This document shows positions 55,176 through 64,000 of a DNA stretch of 64,000 nt, one piece after another. Within the stretch, counting starts at the first letter, position 1; each line of letters opens with the position of its first letter. This stretch comes from G963702155 sp963702155 (GTDB taxonomy: Bacteria; Pseudomonadota; Alphaproteobacteria; Micavibrionales; Micavibrionaceae), in the NCBI GenBank assembly GCA_963702155.1, contig OY969717.1, positions 1,922,001 through 1,986,000 of the forward strand, read 5' to 3'. The notes under the pieces are model-generated. The model was given only the letters and a program-made list of their open reading frames with translations, did not search any database and had not been told where the DNA came from. The position numbers were made by a program, and so were the translations under genes.

Positions 55176-56522
55176 ATCGCCAACAGTTTCATTCGCTGTA
55201 AGACTATAATGCTGTTCATCTCCTGAAATTCCGCCTCCTTCTACATCGGTTCCCGATACAAAAAAAACATTACTATCTACGTCTGAGGCGGCAATTTGTG
55301 CGTCAATAATGGCTTCATATTTGGCAAACGTGGATGAAATATCATTGGTGTATTCCGGCATCCCCACATTAAACCAAGGAAGTCCTTTGTTGCCTGCGGC
55401 ATATCGTACGGCCTGAATAAGCTCTTGAAGCTCTGAGGTATATGTGGCTTGAGAAACAGCGCGGTTTGCATCGGTTTCGCCCTGACCCCATATCACCCCT
55501 TGGATTGTTCCAAATTGTTGCGCCATACAAATTTGATTCATAGCGCCCATGCATGTGCCTAAAATGCCAGTTATTTTCGTGCCGCCTGTCCTGTAATTTG
55601 CATTGCCTTTGGCGTTCCACGTTGAAGAAGTATCAGCGGCTAAACCTTGACCAGAAAGGTTTGCAGGACATACGGCGACATCTTCATCAATCAAAGAACT
55701 TAAACTGTCTGCAAAATATCCGGCATATCCAATACCAAAAGACGCATCATCCATACCCGCCACCAAAGCTCCGGCAGGGTCTGCGTATGGGTCGGAATAT
55801 GCGCCCATCACCATATCATTCCCAAGCAGGAACATTTGCCCTGTATTGGTATATGTTGGTGAACCGGTCGCCTGTCCGACACTGTTTGATTGCCCCATGA
55901 ACATGAAAATATTTTTGTCCGCATCAAACGTAACCCCTGAGAGCATTTCATTATTGAATGTCACTTGTGCGGCCTGTGCATCGGTCAAAAGCACATTATA
56001 GATCTCGATTTTATCAATCGTTCCACTCGAATAAGTGCTGCCCCCGCCTGCTAAACGACCAACACCAAACACATCAAGGCCGACTGGTCTATCGTAGTTT
56101 CCGGTGATTTCACAAAATAAAACCCCGTTAAACCAAATTTTCAAGTTATTCTCATCCCAACCGATAGCAACTTTATGTTTCCCGTTTGGAAAGAATGGCA
56201 AAAAATGGTCGTAAACTTCATTGGGAGTACCGTTGCCAGTGGAAACCACACGCATTCTGCCGCCATTGGCACTACGTTTTTGCAAGAAAATTCTTTCTGT
56301 TGCAATCGCGCCACTATTGACGATTGAGAATATAACGGGACTTCCTGACACGCCGCCCGTTACATTGCTATCTGTAAATTCAAAAAACACTGTTCCCCGT
56401 AGAGGATTCAATTCAGACGGAGAAAGGTCTAATTGTTGTGTGGGACTTTCATTGATGTAAACAGGAATCGGAAACAGCACCCGTTTTCGAGACGATATGA
56501 GTTGTCCTGGTTGAATAAGCAT
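55134..56522 (-). CDS. Phage tail-associated LamG plus SGNH/sialate O-acetylesterase
   Basis: The 462 residues begin MLIQPGQLIS, then a concanavalin/LamG-like beta sandwich (about 45-190: GKHKVAIGWDENNLKIWFNG, then IDKIEIYNVLL). An SGNH esterase of the sialate-O-acetylesterase type follows: FMFMGQSNSVGQA (nucleophile Ser), VIWGQGETDA and a late DEQHYS catalytic Asp/His pair. It probably removes acetyl groups from host surface glycan. It is the last prophage gene, and its start overlaps the Rz1 stop (TAATG). The first residues resemble the chromosomal SGNH protein at 22402. Confidence 0.82.
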   Translation of the reverse strand: MLIQPGQLISSRKRVLFPIPVYINESPTQQLDLSPSELNPLRGTVFFEFTDSNVTGGVSGSPVIFSIVNSGAIATERIFLQKRSANGGRMRVVSTGNGTPNEVYDHFLPFFPNGKHKVAIGWDENNLKIWFNGVLFCEITGNYDRPVGLDVFGVGRLAGGGSTYSSGTIDKIEIYNVLLTDAQAAQVTFNNEMLSGVTFDADKNIFMFMGQSNSVGQATGSPTYTNTGQMFLLGNDMVMGAYSDPYADPAGALVAGMDDASFGIGYAGYFADSLSSLIDEDVAVCPANLSGQGLAADTSSTWNAKGNANYRTGGTKITGILGTCMGAMNQICMAQQFGTIQGVIWGQGETDANRAVSQATYTSELQELIQAVRYAAGNKGLPWFNVGMPEYTNDISSTFAKYEAIIDAQIAASDVDSNVFFVSGTDVEGGGISGDEQHYSLTANETVGDLIADDVAASLFVS

Positions 56523-56791
56523 TATTGATCCTCCGTTTTTTGCTGTAAGGCACTATTCACGGCCTGTAATTTGGATTTACAGTCTTTGTGGGCGTACCAG
56601 AGGTTGGTGTAGTTTTCGGCGATATCGCGCTGGGTCATATCCTCGCCTGGGTAATCCGGCGCATCCTTACAATCTCGAAGCGATTGCGGGATGTCTGGCT
56701 CAATCACCTTAATCTGTGTTTGTGGTGCGCCCGTACAGGCGGTCAATAGTGCCGCGCAGCACAGGAGCAGCAGGTGCATCTTGCTCATCAC
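56522..56791 (-). CDS. Outer-membrane spanin subunit (Rz1-like lipoprotein)
   Basis: The 89-residue protein has a lipobox (ALLTACTG) and a short Pro-containing mature part (EPDIPQSLRDC), as expected of an o-spanin, which joins inner and outer membranes to finish lysis. It starts inside the Rz gene in another frame and runs 187 bases past its end, an overlapping rather than fully embedded Rz/Rz1 pair. The order holin-Rz-Rz1 supports the call. Confidence 0.75.
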   Translation of the reverse strand: MMSKMHLLLLCCAALLTACTGAPQTQIKVIEPDIPQSLRDCKDAPDYPGEDMTQRDIAENYTNLWYAHKDCKSKLQAVNSALQQKTEDQ

Positions 56792-57074
56792 TGGCTCCTT
56801 TTATCCGGCCTAAAAGCCGTTCTTGGTTTTTCGCGCGGGTGATTTCCCGCATGGACTCTTCCTCCAAGGCTTTGATCTTTGCGGCAGCATCACTTTGAAG
56901 CGTGGCAAGGCTGGATTCATAGGAGGCAATGGTGGCTTCAGAGGTGCGGAGTTTTTGGGTGAGCGTATCAATGCGGTGGCTTTGATACGTGATCCAACCC
57001 AAAAACACTGCCATCGCTAAAAAACTGGCGATGGGCCGCCAATATTTAATCGCGAGATTGATCAAGACGCTCAT
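56709..57074 (-). CDS. Inner-membrane spanin subunit (Rz-like)
   Basis: I start it at 57074 (MSVLINLAIKYWRP); the frame is open 16 codons further up. One N-terminal membrane helix (about 13-30) is followed by a long coiled coil (QKLRTSEATIASYESSLATL, then EEESMREITRAKNQ), the form of an i-spanin. A Pro-rich end (DAPAAPVLRGTI) follows. It overlaps both the holin gene and Rz1. Confidence 0.78.
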   Translation of the reverse strand: MSVLINLAIKYWRPIASFLAMAVFLGWITYQSHRIDTLTQKLRTSEATIASYESSLATLQSDAAAKIKALEEESMREITRAKNQERLLGRIKGASDEQDAPAAPVLRGTIDRLYGRTTNTD

Positions 57075-57303
57075 TTTGGCCTCCTTTGGTTCTGATATGT
57101 GCGGAATATAAATACGCGCCAATCGGCCCCGACGCTAAAATGCCGATATAGGTCAGCACGGCTTTAAGCAGACCGATATCCGCACCGCCATAGAGCTGAT
57201 AAAAAATCAGCACATGAGGTAAAATGACAAAGGCATATATGGCCGTCCAAATCGCAAGCGTTCGGCGCACCTTTATAGGATCGTTAGTATCGGGTGTGAT
57301 CAT
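57046..57303 (-). CDS. Putative holin
   Basis: The 85-residue protein has two membrane helices (about 15-38 and 44-66) separated by a short turn (YGGADIG), and a charged C-terminus (RTKGGQNERLDQSRD), the shape of a class II holin. It overlaps the endolysin stop by 4 bases and the Rz start by 29. Assignment rests on shape and place, not on a specific motif. Confidence 0.65.
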   Translation of the reverse strand: MITPDTNDPIKVRRTLAIWTAIYAFVILPHVLIFYQLYGGADIGLLKAVLTYIGILASGPIGAYLYSAHIRTKGGQNERLDQSRD

Positions 57304-57782
57304 ACGGAGCCTCCTTCATAAAGCTGGATGATAGGTTTGGATTTTAGTAAAAAACCATCGACAGTCCCTGCGCCCAGATGCGTGTTGTAATAACGCTTCC
57401 AGTATTTGGCCATACCGTGCCAATCGCCTGCTTGCGGGAGCGGTTGTTTGAAGCGCAGATAAAAAATCCGGCACATGGCGGCGGCATAAAACAAATTGCC
57501 GCGCAGTTGATCGAGCAAATCCATATCGCGCATGGTCAGCCCCTTTAAATCGGCAACCAGGTGTGGCTTCGTGCTTAAATACCGCGCCCAAATATCGTCA
57601 TGCGTGGCGGGTTCCATTTGAAACAAGCCGCGCGCGGGGCCGCGTCCAACCTGCTGTATGTATTGGGCTTTGCCCTCTGCCATGGCTGTTGCCATGACCA
57701 ATTGCTCGGCCTCCAGCGAATAGGCATTAATCCAGTCGAGCGACGGCACCACGACATAGTCGCGGAGTTGTGTGATATTCAT
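57300..57782 (-). CDS. Phage lysozyme-like protein, probable endolysin
   Basis: The start at 57782 has an AGGAG ribosome site. Residues 30-65 read ATAMAEGKAQYIQQVGRGPA then RGLFQMEPATHDDIW, the layout of lysozyme-like phage proteins with the catalytic Glu (MAEG) and a following GPARG-FQ-E block. At 160 residues it is a small one-domain enzyme with no signal peptide, so it would need the adjacent holin for release. It lies just upstream of holin and spanins. Confidence 0.75.
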   Translation of the reverse strand: MNITQLRDYVVVPSLDWINAYSLEAEQLVMATAMAEGKAQYIQQVGRGPARGLFQMEPATHDDIWARYLSTKPHLVADLKGLTMRDMDLLDQLRGNLFYAAAMCRIFYLRFKQPLPQAGDWHGMAKYWKRYYNTHLGAGTVDGFLLKSKPIIQLYEGGSV

Positions 57783-57810
57783 GATGATCTCCTGATTGTG
57801 GGGGTGGGGT

Positions 57811-58269
57811 TTATTCTTTGTTTTCGCAAGGCGCATTAACGCCGGAGAGCTGAAGCTTAATCGTGTCCAATTCGGTTTCTATGGAGCGGATCCAGGTGCG
57901 GCTTTCCGTGTTTTGCTGACGGCGTTGAAGGCGTTCTTCCTCCAGCTTTTCAGACAAATTCGTGCGGAGCGTGGTGCCATCGCGCTCTGTAAACCGATCT
58001 GTATTCACCGCATTGATTTTGTCGGTGTTGCGCTCGATCTGTTTGGCGATCTGAATTTGTGCTTCTTGCATCCGCAGGAGAATATCGTTTTGTGAATCCT
58101 GTTTCTTTTGCAGATTTTCAAGAAAGATAGTGGTCGCTTCTAATTGCCTGTCTTGAGAATTTTGATCGTTTTGATAGACGTAAATCGCAAGACCAATCAA
58201 AGCCATTGCGAATAAAAGTGAGTTATTGAGCGCCTCAAAAATGGGCGCAGGTTTTCTGCGTTGTGCCAT
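57811..58269 (-). CDS. Phage protein with membrane helix and coiled coil, unknown role
   Basis: I start it at ATG 58269 (MAQRRKPAPIFEALN); the open frame upstream belongs to the tailspike region. One membrane helix (about 19-38) precedes a long coiled coil with many Gln, Arg and Glu (ENLQKKQDSQNDILLRMQEA, then QIQIAKQIERNTDKINAV). It lies between tailspike and endolysin. It might be an accessory lysis or tail protein; I recognise no family. Confidence 0.6.
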   Translation of the reverse strand: MAQRRKPAPIFEALNNSLLFAMALIGLAIYVYQNDQNSQDRQLEATTIFLENLQKKQDSQNDILLRMQEAQIQIAKQIERNTDKINAVNTDRFTERDGTTLRTNLSEKLEEERLQRRQQNTESRTWIRSIETELDTIKLQLSGVNAPCENKE

Positions 58270-58292
58270 GGTTTTTCTTTCTTTTGAGGAAG

Positions 58293-59923
58293 TTAATATT
58301 TCGAGAGCACGATCCACTGACCGCCGTCGGAATAGATGGTCATGGCGGCGAAGTGAGATGTGAGTGACCAGATTTGCGCGTCTGGGCCGCCGGACGCCTC
58401 TGCCATTTGGATTTTGACGTGATTGCTGGAGGGATCGATTTTCTTGATCGTACACGTCCGGCCGCTGCAGATGGGGGCAGGAATTTCAAAGATGATCTGC
58501 CCGCCAAAGGCCGAGACCAGATAAACGCGGTTGAGCATATCGGCCTGAAATGTGCCAGAGGGTGCGGTCGCATTATCAATGAAACGGCTGGGGCGTGGCA
58601 TGCGATTGTCCTGACACACCCACCATGTTGCGCCGTTGGAAACCAGCGTGACAGTGTCATATTGCTGCAGCAAAGTGAGGGTTCGGTTATCCGGCCCGGC
58701 ACCATTATTCTCTTTTATATGGATCGGATTATCGCGCAGATCGGATTTTTTAAGCGTAACCCAGCGACCGGTCGCATCTCCGGCATTGGGCAGGATCAAA
58801 TCATAGGATTTGTTAAACGAGCTGAGCAGATAAAATGTATGCTCTAGATCAATTGAAATATCACCGACATGATCAACGGCCGGATCAATATAGGTGGTGC
58901 CGCGCGTCATGCCGTCCACATGTGCAGATCTGTAATATAGACATCCTTCATAAAGTTTTTCTTTGGGAAAGCCCGCATCATAGGCTTGATACTCACCCTG
59001 CAAGCGTCGGATCCCAAATGGCCGCGCCGCCTGTTGCCGAAAACAGCCGCACAATCGTGTTATCGCACGAGCCGTTATCAATGCGGATGCCTGGCGCGAA
59101 TCCCAAGCACTCTGCATAGAAATTGTTAATGATATTGCTGCGCGCCAGAAACCCAAGCCGGAAACAGGCTTCGGCATCCTCATGAACATTGGCCTCACAA
59201 TCCACGAAGGAGTTGTTGAATTGCCCGGTTGAGACAAAAAAGCCGGAACCGGACATCGGCGCTGAAAGCGAATAAACCCGCACATCATGGAATTTATTGG
59301 CATTCGGACTATCGCCAAAAGTTTCGGGATCTTCCCAATCTGTGGGCGTGGTGGTCAGCAGCACGCCATTGATTTTGGGGCGGGCGACCAGAACACGGCT
59401 GATATTATTCCAGTAACATGGCTTGTTGGTGTCATTCCAGACCATCAAGCGTCACCCCGATCTGCGCATCCCAGATGGTGACATTTTCGATCACGTTTTT
59501 AACGCAGGGGCTGACCTTGCCCGCCATAAAGAAGGCCGATGCCCCGCCGACAATCGGAATGTTCTCAACGCTGCAGTAGCCTTCAACAATCTCTATGCAT
59601 TAAAGTCTGCCGTATAGGGCGGCACTTCATTTTCATTGAGCGGGGCGTCCTGCGCCTGAATAACGACATCATCACCCATGCCAATAAGGGCGTTGCCGTA
59701 ATGCAAAGTGATCGGCCCGGTGATCCGGTAAGACCGCGCGGCAGATAAATGAGCTTGTTTCAGCCGCTAGAGCATTGATTGATGGCCTGCGTGTCATCAT
59801 TGACGCCATCACCGACCGCGCCATAATCCTGCGGTCTGGCGCTCTCCCGCGCAGCCAGATACTGCCGCAGATTTTGCTTGTTAACGCTCTGACCAGGGAT
59901 CAGAATTTATCAATCTCTGCCAT
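58293..59923 (-). pseudogene. Tailspike or tail fibre with pectate-lyase-like beta-helix, several frame breaks
   Basis: The start at 59923 gives MAEIDKF. After a break the next frame reads LIPGQSVNKQNLRQYLAARE and DYGAVGDGVNDDTQAINQ, the start motif of pectate-lyase-type beta-helix tailspikes. Further breaks lie near 59760, 59460 and 58995. The segment 58993-59448 contains helix-rung sequence (NNSFVDCEANVHEDAEACF, IDNGSCDNTIVRLFSAT), and 58293-58995 a beta-rich end (RGTTYIDPAVDHVGDISIDL). The protein would bind and perhaps cleave host surface glycan. At least three to four indels split it as given. Confidence 0.75.
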
Positions 59924-59926
59924 GGA

Positions 59927-60171
59927 TTAAAGCTCCGCGAGGCCAGGATCAGAACCGCCTGCGCCGCGCTGAATGTGAAACCGTCCGGATGTCAGGCCGG
60001 AAAAATAGGCAATATCCACGCGGCCATGATGCGGCTTGTTTTCATGGATTGCTGTGATGCTGGCCTGGATTGAGTAAAATCCGCCGTATAACCATCCGTC
60101 ATGGCAATGGGGGCATCCACTTCATAAGCTGGCGCGGCGCGCATGCCGGGATGGGAAAACACCGCCTGCAT
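59927..60171 (-). pseudogene. Small phage protein, one frameshift
   Basis: The ATG at 60171 overlaps the previous stop region and opens MQAVFSHPGMRAAPAYEVDA. The frame is lost near 60075; the other frame continues HENKPHHGRVDIAYFSGLTS and ends GLAEL with a stop at 59927, four bases before the tailspike start. That would be a protein of about 80 residues. I recognise no family. Confidence 0.5.
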
Positions 60172-60172
60172 A

Positions 60173-61248
60173 TTAGCTGCCGGAATTGGCAACGCCTAAA
60201 ATGGCGCCGAATGAGGCTGTAAATAGCGATGCACCAGCTTTTCTTCCAATGCCGGAGGCCGGGCGAATGAAATGGACGTTTTGCCGTTCCGATGGAAAAT
60301 TGCTCTTGCCCAAAGAACGTATCTTTGGTGGTGATTGCGCCGCAATCCACTTTGACCTCAATCTCAATGCCGTTGCGGCAATCCCCCATGTCGGCAATCG
60401 CCAGATCAATATCGGCATTGGCATCATTGGCGATGCTGATCGTATCCGTTGCAATGTCTGTGGTGCTGGCAAAATCATCTGCCGTATCGGCTTTACGAAC
60501 CGTGATGATGAAATCCACATTCGCGCCGTGATCGTGATAAACCCGCGCCGAATAATGGGCAGGCTGGTTATAAAACTTCCAGCGCATCTTTGGCCTCAAT
60601 ACGGCGGCGGAATAAAATAGCACCTGATCCAGTCAGCGTGACATTCTCCACAAAAGTGGCATGGCCGGTTTCGGTCAGAGATAATGCAGATGTCACGCGC
60701 TTAATTGTGCCCGCCGATACAGTGCCTTCGGCTTTGACGGTCAGCAGATCCACCGGAGCTTTGCCCCAGCTTGTCGTCAGGATCCTGATCACCGCGATGC
60801 GAAATACGCCCGCAGCCATTAATAATGGCATTGGCCAGCCCAGCCAGCGGGATATCGTTCAAATCACCATAATCACCGCTGGTGGCCACAGCAAGCCAGA
60901 TCACCGGGCTGTACGGCAGTATCTGCCAGCGCCCCTTGCGCGGCAGTGGCAAAGTCAGCGGTTTCATTAAAGGCTGCCGACTCCCACATCATCCGGCTGC
61001 AAGGCCGTATCTGCCAGTGCGCCTTGGGCAGCCGTGGCAAAATCACCCGTATCTGCCCCGGCGGCGGTTCCGGCATCGGCAATATCCGATAATGTATGCG
61101 TGTGGACTTCATCGGCTAGCCCAGCGACGAATTTCATCACGGCGATGGCGCGCCGCGTGGCATCATCCTGCACAATCGGCATGATTTCATCGCCCGCAAG
61201 CGGCGTTACCGCCGAGGGCAACTCGGAGATTTTCTTAGTCGTGGTCAT
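60173..61248 (-). pseudogene. Phage tail fibre-like protein with short repeats, several frame breaks
   Basis: The start at 61248 (MTTTKKISELPSAVTPLAGD) is typical of phage tail fibre heads. A repeat, DFATAAQGALADTALQPDD, appears at about 61030 and again, slightly changed, at about 60920 in another frame. Later pieces in further frames are VATSGDYGDLNDIPLAGLAN, VTSALSLTETGHATFVENVT and DTFFGQEQFSIGTAKR, ending ILGVANSGS at 60173. About five indels separate these pieces; together they make roughly 355 codons. It probably forms part of a side or central tail fibre. Confidence 0.65.
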
Positions 61249-61271
61249 GTGTAGGCTCCTTTAAGATTTAT

Positions 61272-63091
61272 TCAAGGACGAGGACAACAGTCTTGATCCC
61301 CGGTTGTTGTGGCTTCGACTGGCCCTGCAAAGTCGGATTTATTGCCGTAGCGATCCACGGCGCGCAGCCAGTAGTAACGCGTCTTGGATCCGGCCAGCAG
61401 ATTGCGGGTGAATGAGTTATCGTAGACTTCCAAAATGCGGGCGGCATCGGTTTCCGGGTCACTGGTATTACTGGTGCTTTCCCAGACTTCCACGTACCGG
61501 AAATCGCTCTCTGTAATCCGATCCCAGCTCATGGTGATGTAATTCTTCACCAGCGGTGGCCGTGACATTGTTTGGTTCTGCGGCGGCACAGACTGGTTAT
61601 TTGGCACCACCACCTGCGGCGCATCGCCAATGGTTTTCAAATCAGACTGCGTAAAGGCATAAATATTCTCTCCATCCTCATCGAGGGTGAGATCCACGCC
61701 CATTTCCTCGGTCATTTGCCAATTCACTAACGCGGCACGGCAGGCCGTTAATGCCAAAGCGCGGTAGATCAACGGCAACTGTGTTTCCGGCCATCACCTG
61801 AAACCCTGCCAGATTGGCTGGATACTGAATCTGCCGCTGCCTGCGGATTTGCTCCAGCGCGATTTTGGCAATGCGCTGCGCCATGGTGTGAGACGTGGTG
61901 AACGATAAATCCAGCGTTGAGATAATCTCTTCACCACTATCCTCCGTGATATACAGATCGGAGGCCACAGCCGGGTAATCCGTGGCCTGCCAGTTATGAT
62001 CCGGCGAGACAAACGCGCCTTTGATCGTATTGAACAACTGACGGCGTGAGCGATGCGGACGCATAACAACGGCATCACGCAGAAAGCTCTCATCAAAGGT
62101 TTTGAGCGGCGGGTTATAGGCACCGACTTGCAGTCGCCATTTCCCGCCGGTATAGATCAGATACCCAGCGCAGCTGCCCAGCATGGATTCCAAAATGTCA
62201 CGCGGATTATCATTGAGATCGACAACGCCATTGCATGTGTAGCGTTTTTCGGTGGCATCCAGCGTGGCAACGGTTTCATCGCAGATATTGGCAGCAGGCG
62301 ATAAACGAATTCATATCGATCTCTTCGTGCTGGCACCCAAGACCAAAATCCGAGAGCAAATAATCCAGAACACACAGCGCGGCATTATCCGACCAAACGA
62401 TAGTCATCAAGTGCGCGGATCATAGACCTTCCGTCCTTTAACGATGGCAGAGATGTTCGGCGTGCCGCTGGCATAGGCTTTATCGTCATAGCGCAGTTCC
62501 GCGTGGATATAAGCCAGACCGCGCAGACGGTGCGCATTCGTCCACTCACCGCCAGAATTATCAATGAGCACCTGATCGGCCGTCTGATCACTTGCGCCCA
62601 GATGCTTATAAATACTGGCATAGACGGTGCCATCACGTTTGTAAGGCTCGGATGTGGCCTCGCCGTTGCCATCCAGCGGCACTGTTTCATCATTGAAGAG
62701 AATATCCTCAATGGATTCTCGACCTCATGGGCGGCCAGGACAATCACCCAATGCAGAATATCCAGCTTGTTATCGCCGCCGCTCGACCGGGCGGCTATGC
62801 GTAAAGACCAGCGGGCCGGACACACGCACGTCGGCCATAAACAATCCGGTGCGCCGTAATTGGCTGGTTCACCATCTCTGTGCGGCCACGGCTGCCTGTT
62901 GAAATGGATGTGACAGACGGCGCAGAAAACTTTGCCTGCTTGGGCTTCGGCGCGAAGATAGGCGCGGTAAAGGAAACAACCGCAGATCCGACAACCCCGC
63001 CAACAATGGCACCAATAATGCCGCCGCCGACAACGCCACTGACAAAATTGGAAGCCACAGCCCCCAGAACAACCGGAATGACCTGTGGCAT
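61272..63091 (-). pseudogene. Phage tail-tip/host-specificity protein (J-like), several frame breaks
   Basis: The start at 63091 overlaps the stop of the DUF6950-like gene (TAATG). The N-terminus has a Gly-rich hydrophobic stretch (VVGGGIIGAIVGGVVGSAVV), then RTEMVNQPITAHRIVYG, LHWVIVLAAHEVE and GEWTNAHRLRGLAYIHAEL, typical of J/TipJ-type tail tips. The middle reads ESMLGSCAGYLIYTGGKWRL and TSHTMAQRIAKIALEQIRRQ; the end carries an FN3-like domain (SWDRITESDFRYVEVWESTS). Breaks lie near 62800, 62700, 62400, 62200 and 61700. The protein would start receptor contact and DNA passage. Confidence 0.8.
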
Positions 63092-63516
63092 TATCCAATC
63101 CTCCAGGCGCGAACCGCTTGCAAAGCCGGAAAGCCAATCAAGCCTTTATAGCCAGGCGCAAAGATATGCTCCCCAGCGCGAATGCCCAGCGTATCGCCCC
63201 GACCAATATCAAACAGGCAGACATCGCCGCGCTGAGCTGTTAAGTGGCTGTATTTCTGGAATGTCATAATTTGGCAGCGACCGTATCGGCAATGCCCGAT
63301 ACACCGCCGGAGCGATTTAAGCAGCGCAAAGCCTGCGTTTGTGGTGTATACCCCCGGTATGGCCGCGCCAGATCCTGTCCCGTAATGGCCTGCACACAAT
63401 CCATGGCAAAGAGACAGCAATCATTCTCTCCCCATACAAAGGGCTTCGTGCGGGCAGCATCGATGTATCCTGGCCAGACGTTCTGGCCAGTCGGGATATC
63501 GTTTAATTTTTGACAT
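63091..63516 (-). pseudogene. DUF6950-like phage tail protein (NlpC/P60-like place), frame breaks
   Basis: The ATG at 63516 opens MSKIKRYPDWPERLA; a second frame follows with AARTKPFVWGENDCCLFAMD and CVQAITGQDLARPYRG, and a third with AQRGDVCLFDIGRGDTLGIR and ALQAVRAWRIG at the end. The WGENDC Cys block and the AWR end match the DUF6950 family, found where other siphophages have an NlpC/P60 tail peptidase. Two indels, near 63470 and 63260, break it as given. Confidence 0.7.
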
Positions 63517-63518
63517 GA

Positions 63519-64000
63519 TTACTCCGGCGCTCGTGCCCCAGACGATTTGTTTGTCCTGAAGGCACGGCACGTATTCCAGCCCCTTATCGCCGGGGAAGCG
63601 TGATTGTTGATCGGCATCGGTGTAGCGACGGGTGCGTACTGCGCTCCAGATCCCGCAAGCGGCTCTCCGCTGTTAATGTGATGGTGGCCGTATCACCGCC
63701 ATCGGCAATTTCGGCTGTATCCATGCGCCCATCAAAAATCAGGAACGGGATCGGCAGATCAGCGTGGTAAAATCCTCATTGATAAAGCCCAGATACATTC
63801 GCGCTTTATGCCCTTGAATTGGAGCAGGTGCTGACCTTTGTGATCAGATCGGCGGGAATGCCGCTTAGCTGAAAGCTCGCTCCCGTGGCCTTTAATTCTG
63901 TGGTTTCCTCAACCGTACTGACCTTGCCGAGATTGCCTGCGCCGTACCAAATTTCACTATCCCATGTCAGCTGACCGATACCGCTCCATGCCCGGTCAAT
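63519..64000 (-). pseudogene. Phage tail assembly protein, C-terminal part, frame breaks, cut by the window edge
   Basis: Reading in from the window edge, the frames hold WSGIGQLTWDSEIWYGAGNL, TTELKATGASFQLSGIPADL, then, in another frame, FDGRMDTAEIADGGDTATI and LTAESRLRDLER, and RYTDADQQSRFPGDKGLEYV in a third. This is the usual end of the tail proteins that precede the tail-tip gene in siphophages (lambda L or DUF2163-like position). At least two indels are present. The N-terminus lies outside the window. Confidence 0.65.

Larger units (their letters stand above)
55134..64000 (-). mobile_element. Siphophage-like prophage, tail and lysis end (continues beyond the window)
   Basis: All genes from 64000 down to 55134 lie on the minus strand in phage order: tail protein, DUF6950-like protein, tail-tip (J-like) protein, tail fibre, small protein, beta-helix tailspike, coiled-coil protein, endolysin, holin, Rz, Rz1 and a surface-glycan esterase. 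No integrase, capsid or terminase genes are in view, so they would lie beyond 64000. The structural genes carry many frame breaks, while the lysis genes are intact. The left limit is set by the esterase stop at 55134; no attachment repeat was found. Confidence 0.85.

Noticed and set aside
62385..63137. Minus-strand 250-codon frame as a single gene
   Set aside because: Only a short middle part (the LHWVIVLAAHEVE region) fits the tail-tip protein; the rest is out-of-frame translation of the same gene.
55134..64000. Gene transfer agent instead of a prophage
   Set aside because: A spanin-holin-endolysin cassette and a tailspike with esterase indicate a full phage layout; no recognisable GTA head-tail gene series is in view.
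1..64000. CRISPR arrays, insertion sequences, rRNA operons
   Set aside because: No regularly spaced repeats, no transposase or integrase frames and no rRNA-like sequence were seen on either strand.

Overview
The window reads as chromosomal DNA of a Gram-negative bacterium, most likely an alphaproteobacterium. Pointers are the gene orders rpsF-rpsR-rplI-dnaB-(gap)-alr and fabD-fabG / acpP-fabF-mltG, an MlaEF pair, and an XRE regulator of a type common in alphaproteobacteria. The host genus cannot be fixed from sequence alone. No tRNA, rRNA, CRISPR array, transposase or integrase was found.

Layout. (1) 1-2.5 kb: a badly frame-broken guaA 3' part, a frame-broken lipoprotein and a broken BLUF photoreceptor gene. 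(2) 2.5-9.6 kb, mostly minus strand: lipid and wall synthesis (mltG, fabF, acpP, fabG, fabD) with a HAD phosphatase, a DUF3429 membrane protein and two unknown genes. (3) 9.9-13.7 kb: a small unknown gene, then S6-S18-L9-DnaB. (4) 13.7-30.6 kb: a 604-residue unknown acidic protein, alanine racemase next to a D-Ala-D-Ala dipeptidase, mlaE-mlaF, PBP1A, an SGNH hydrolase, a hybrid histidine kinase facing a single-domain response regulator, a small RRM protein, a JmjC-type ribosomal oxygenase, an ABC-F ATPase, a cold-shock protein and YaiI. (5) 30.9-54.3 kb: a metal-resistance island. The copper half has CusB, CusA, CusF-like, DUF2231, CusC, a Cu+ P-type ATPase, multicopper oxidase CopA, CopB, a CCGG-rich micro-protein, an APC permease and a DUF305 protein. 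The second half has CzcC-B-A, a small periplasmic protein, a YkvA-like protein and a P1B-4-type ATPase. (6) 54.4-55.2 kb: a highly structured RNA with a terminator, then an XRE regulator and a lipoprotein. (7) 55.1-64 kb, minus strand, running off the window: the tail and lysis end of a siphophage-like prophage (tail-tip protein, tail fibre, beta-helix tailspike, endolysin, holin, Rz/Rz1, LamG-SGNH esterase).

How it fits together. The island covers export of Cu(I)/Ag(I) from cytoplasm and periplasm (P-type ATPase, CusCBA), periplasmic oxidation and sequestration (CopA/CopB, CusF), and divalent-metal efflux (CzcCBA, P1B-4 ATPase). No metal-responsive regulator is visible in it. Both outer-membrane factors and CzcA carry a stop or frame breaks, so the efflux pumps may be crippled if the sequence is right.

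Sequence quality. Frame breaks cluster in 0.2-1 kb, 46-50 kb and 58-64 kb, and the protein on either side of each break stays well conserved. That pattern fits sequencing or assembly errors at least as well as gene decay, so 'pseudogene' entries here mean 'reading frame broken as given'. The best candidate for something undescribed is the structured RNA at 54426-54613. Its 3' closing strand can pair either with its own 5' end or with the terminator hairpin in front of the XRE gene.
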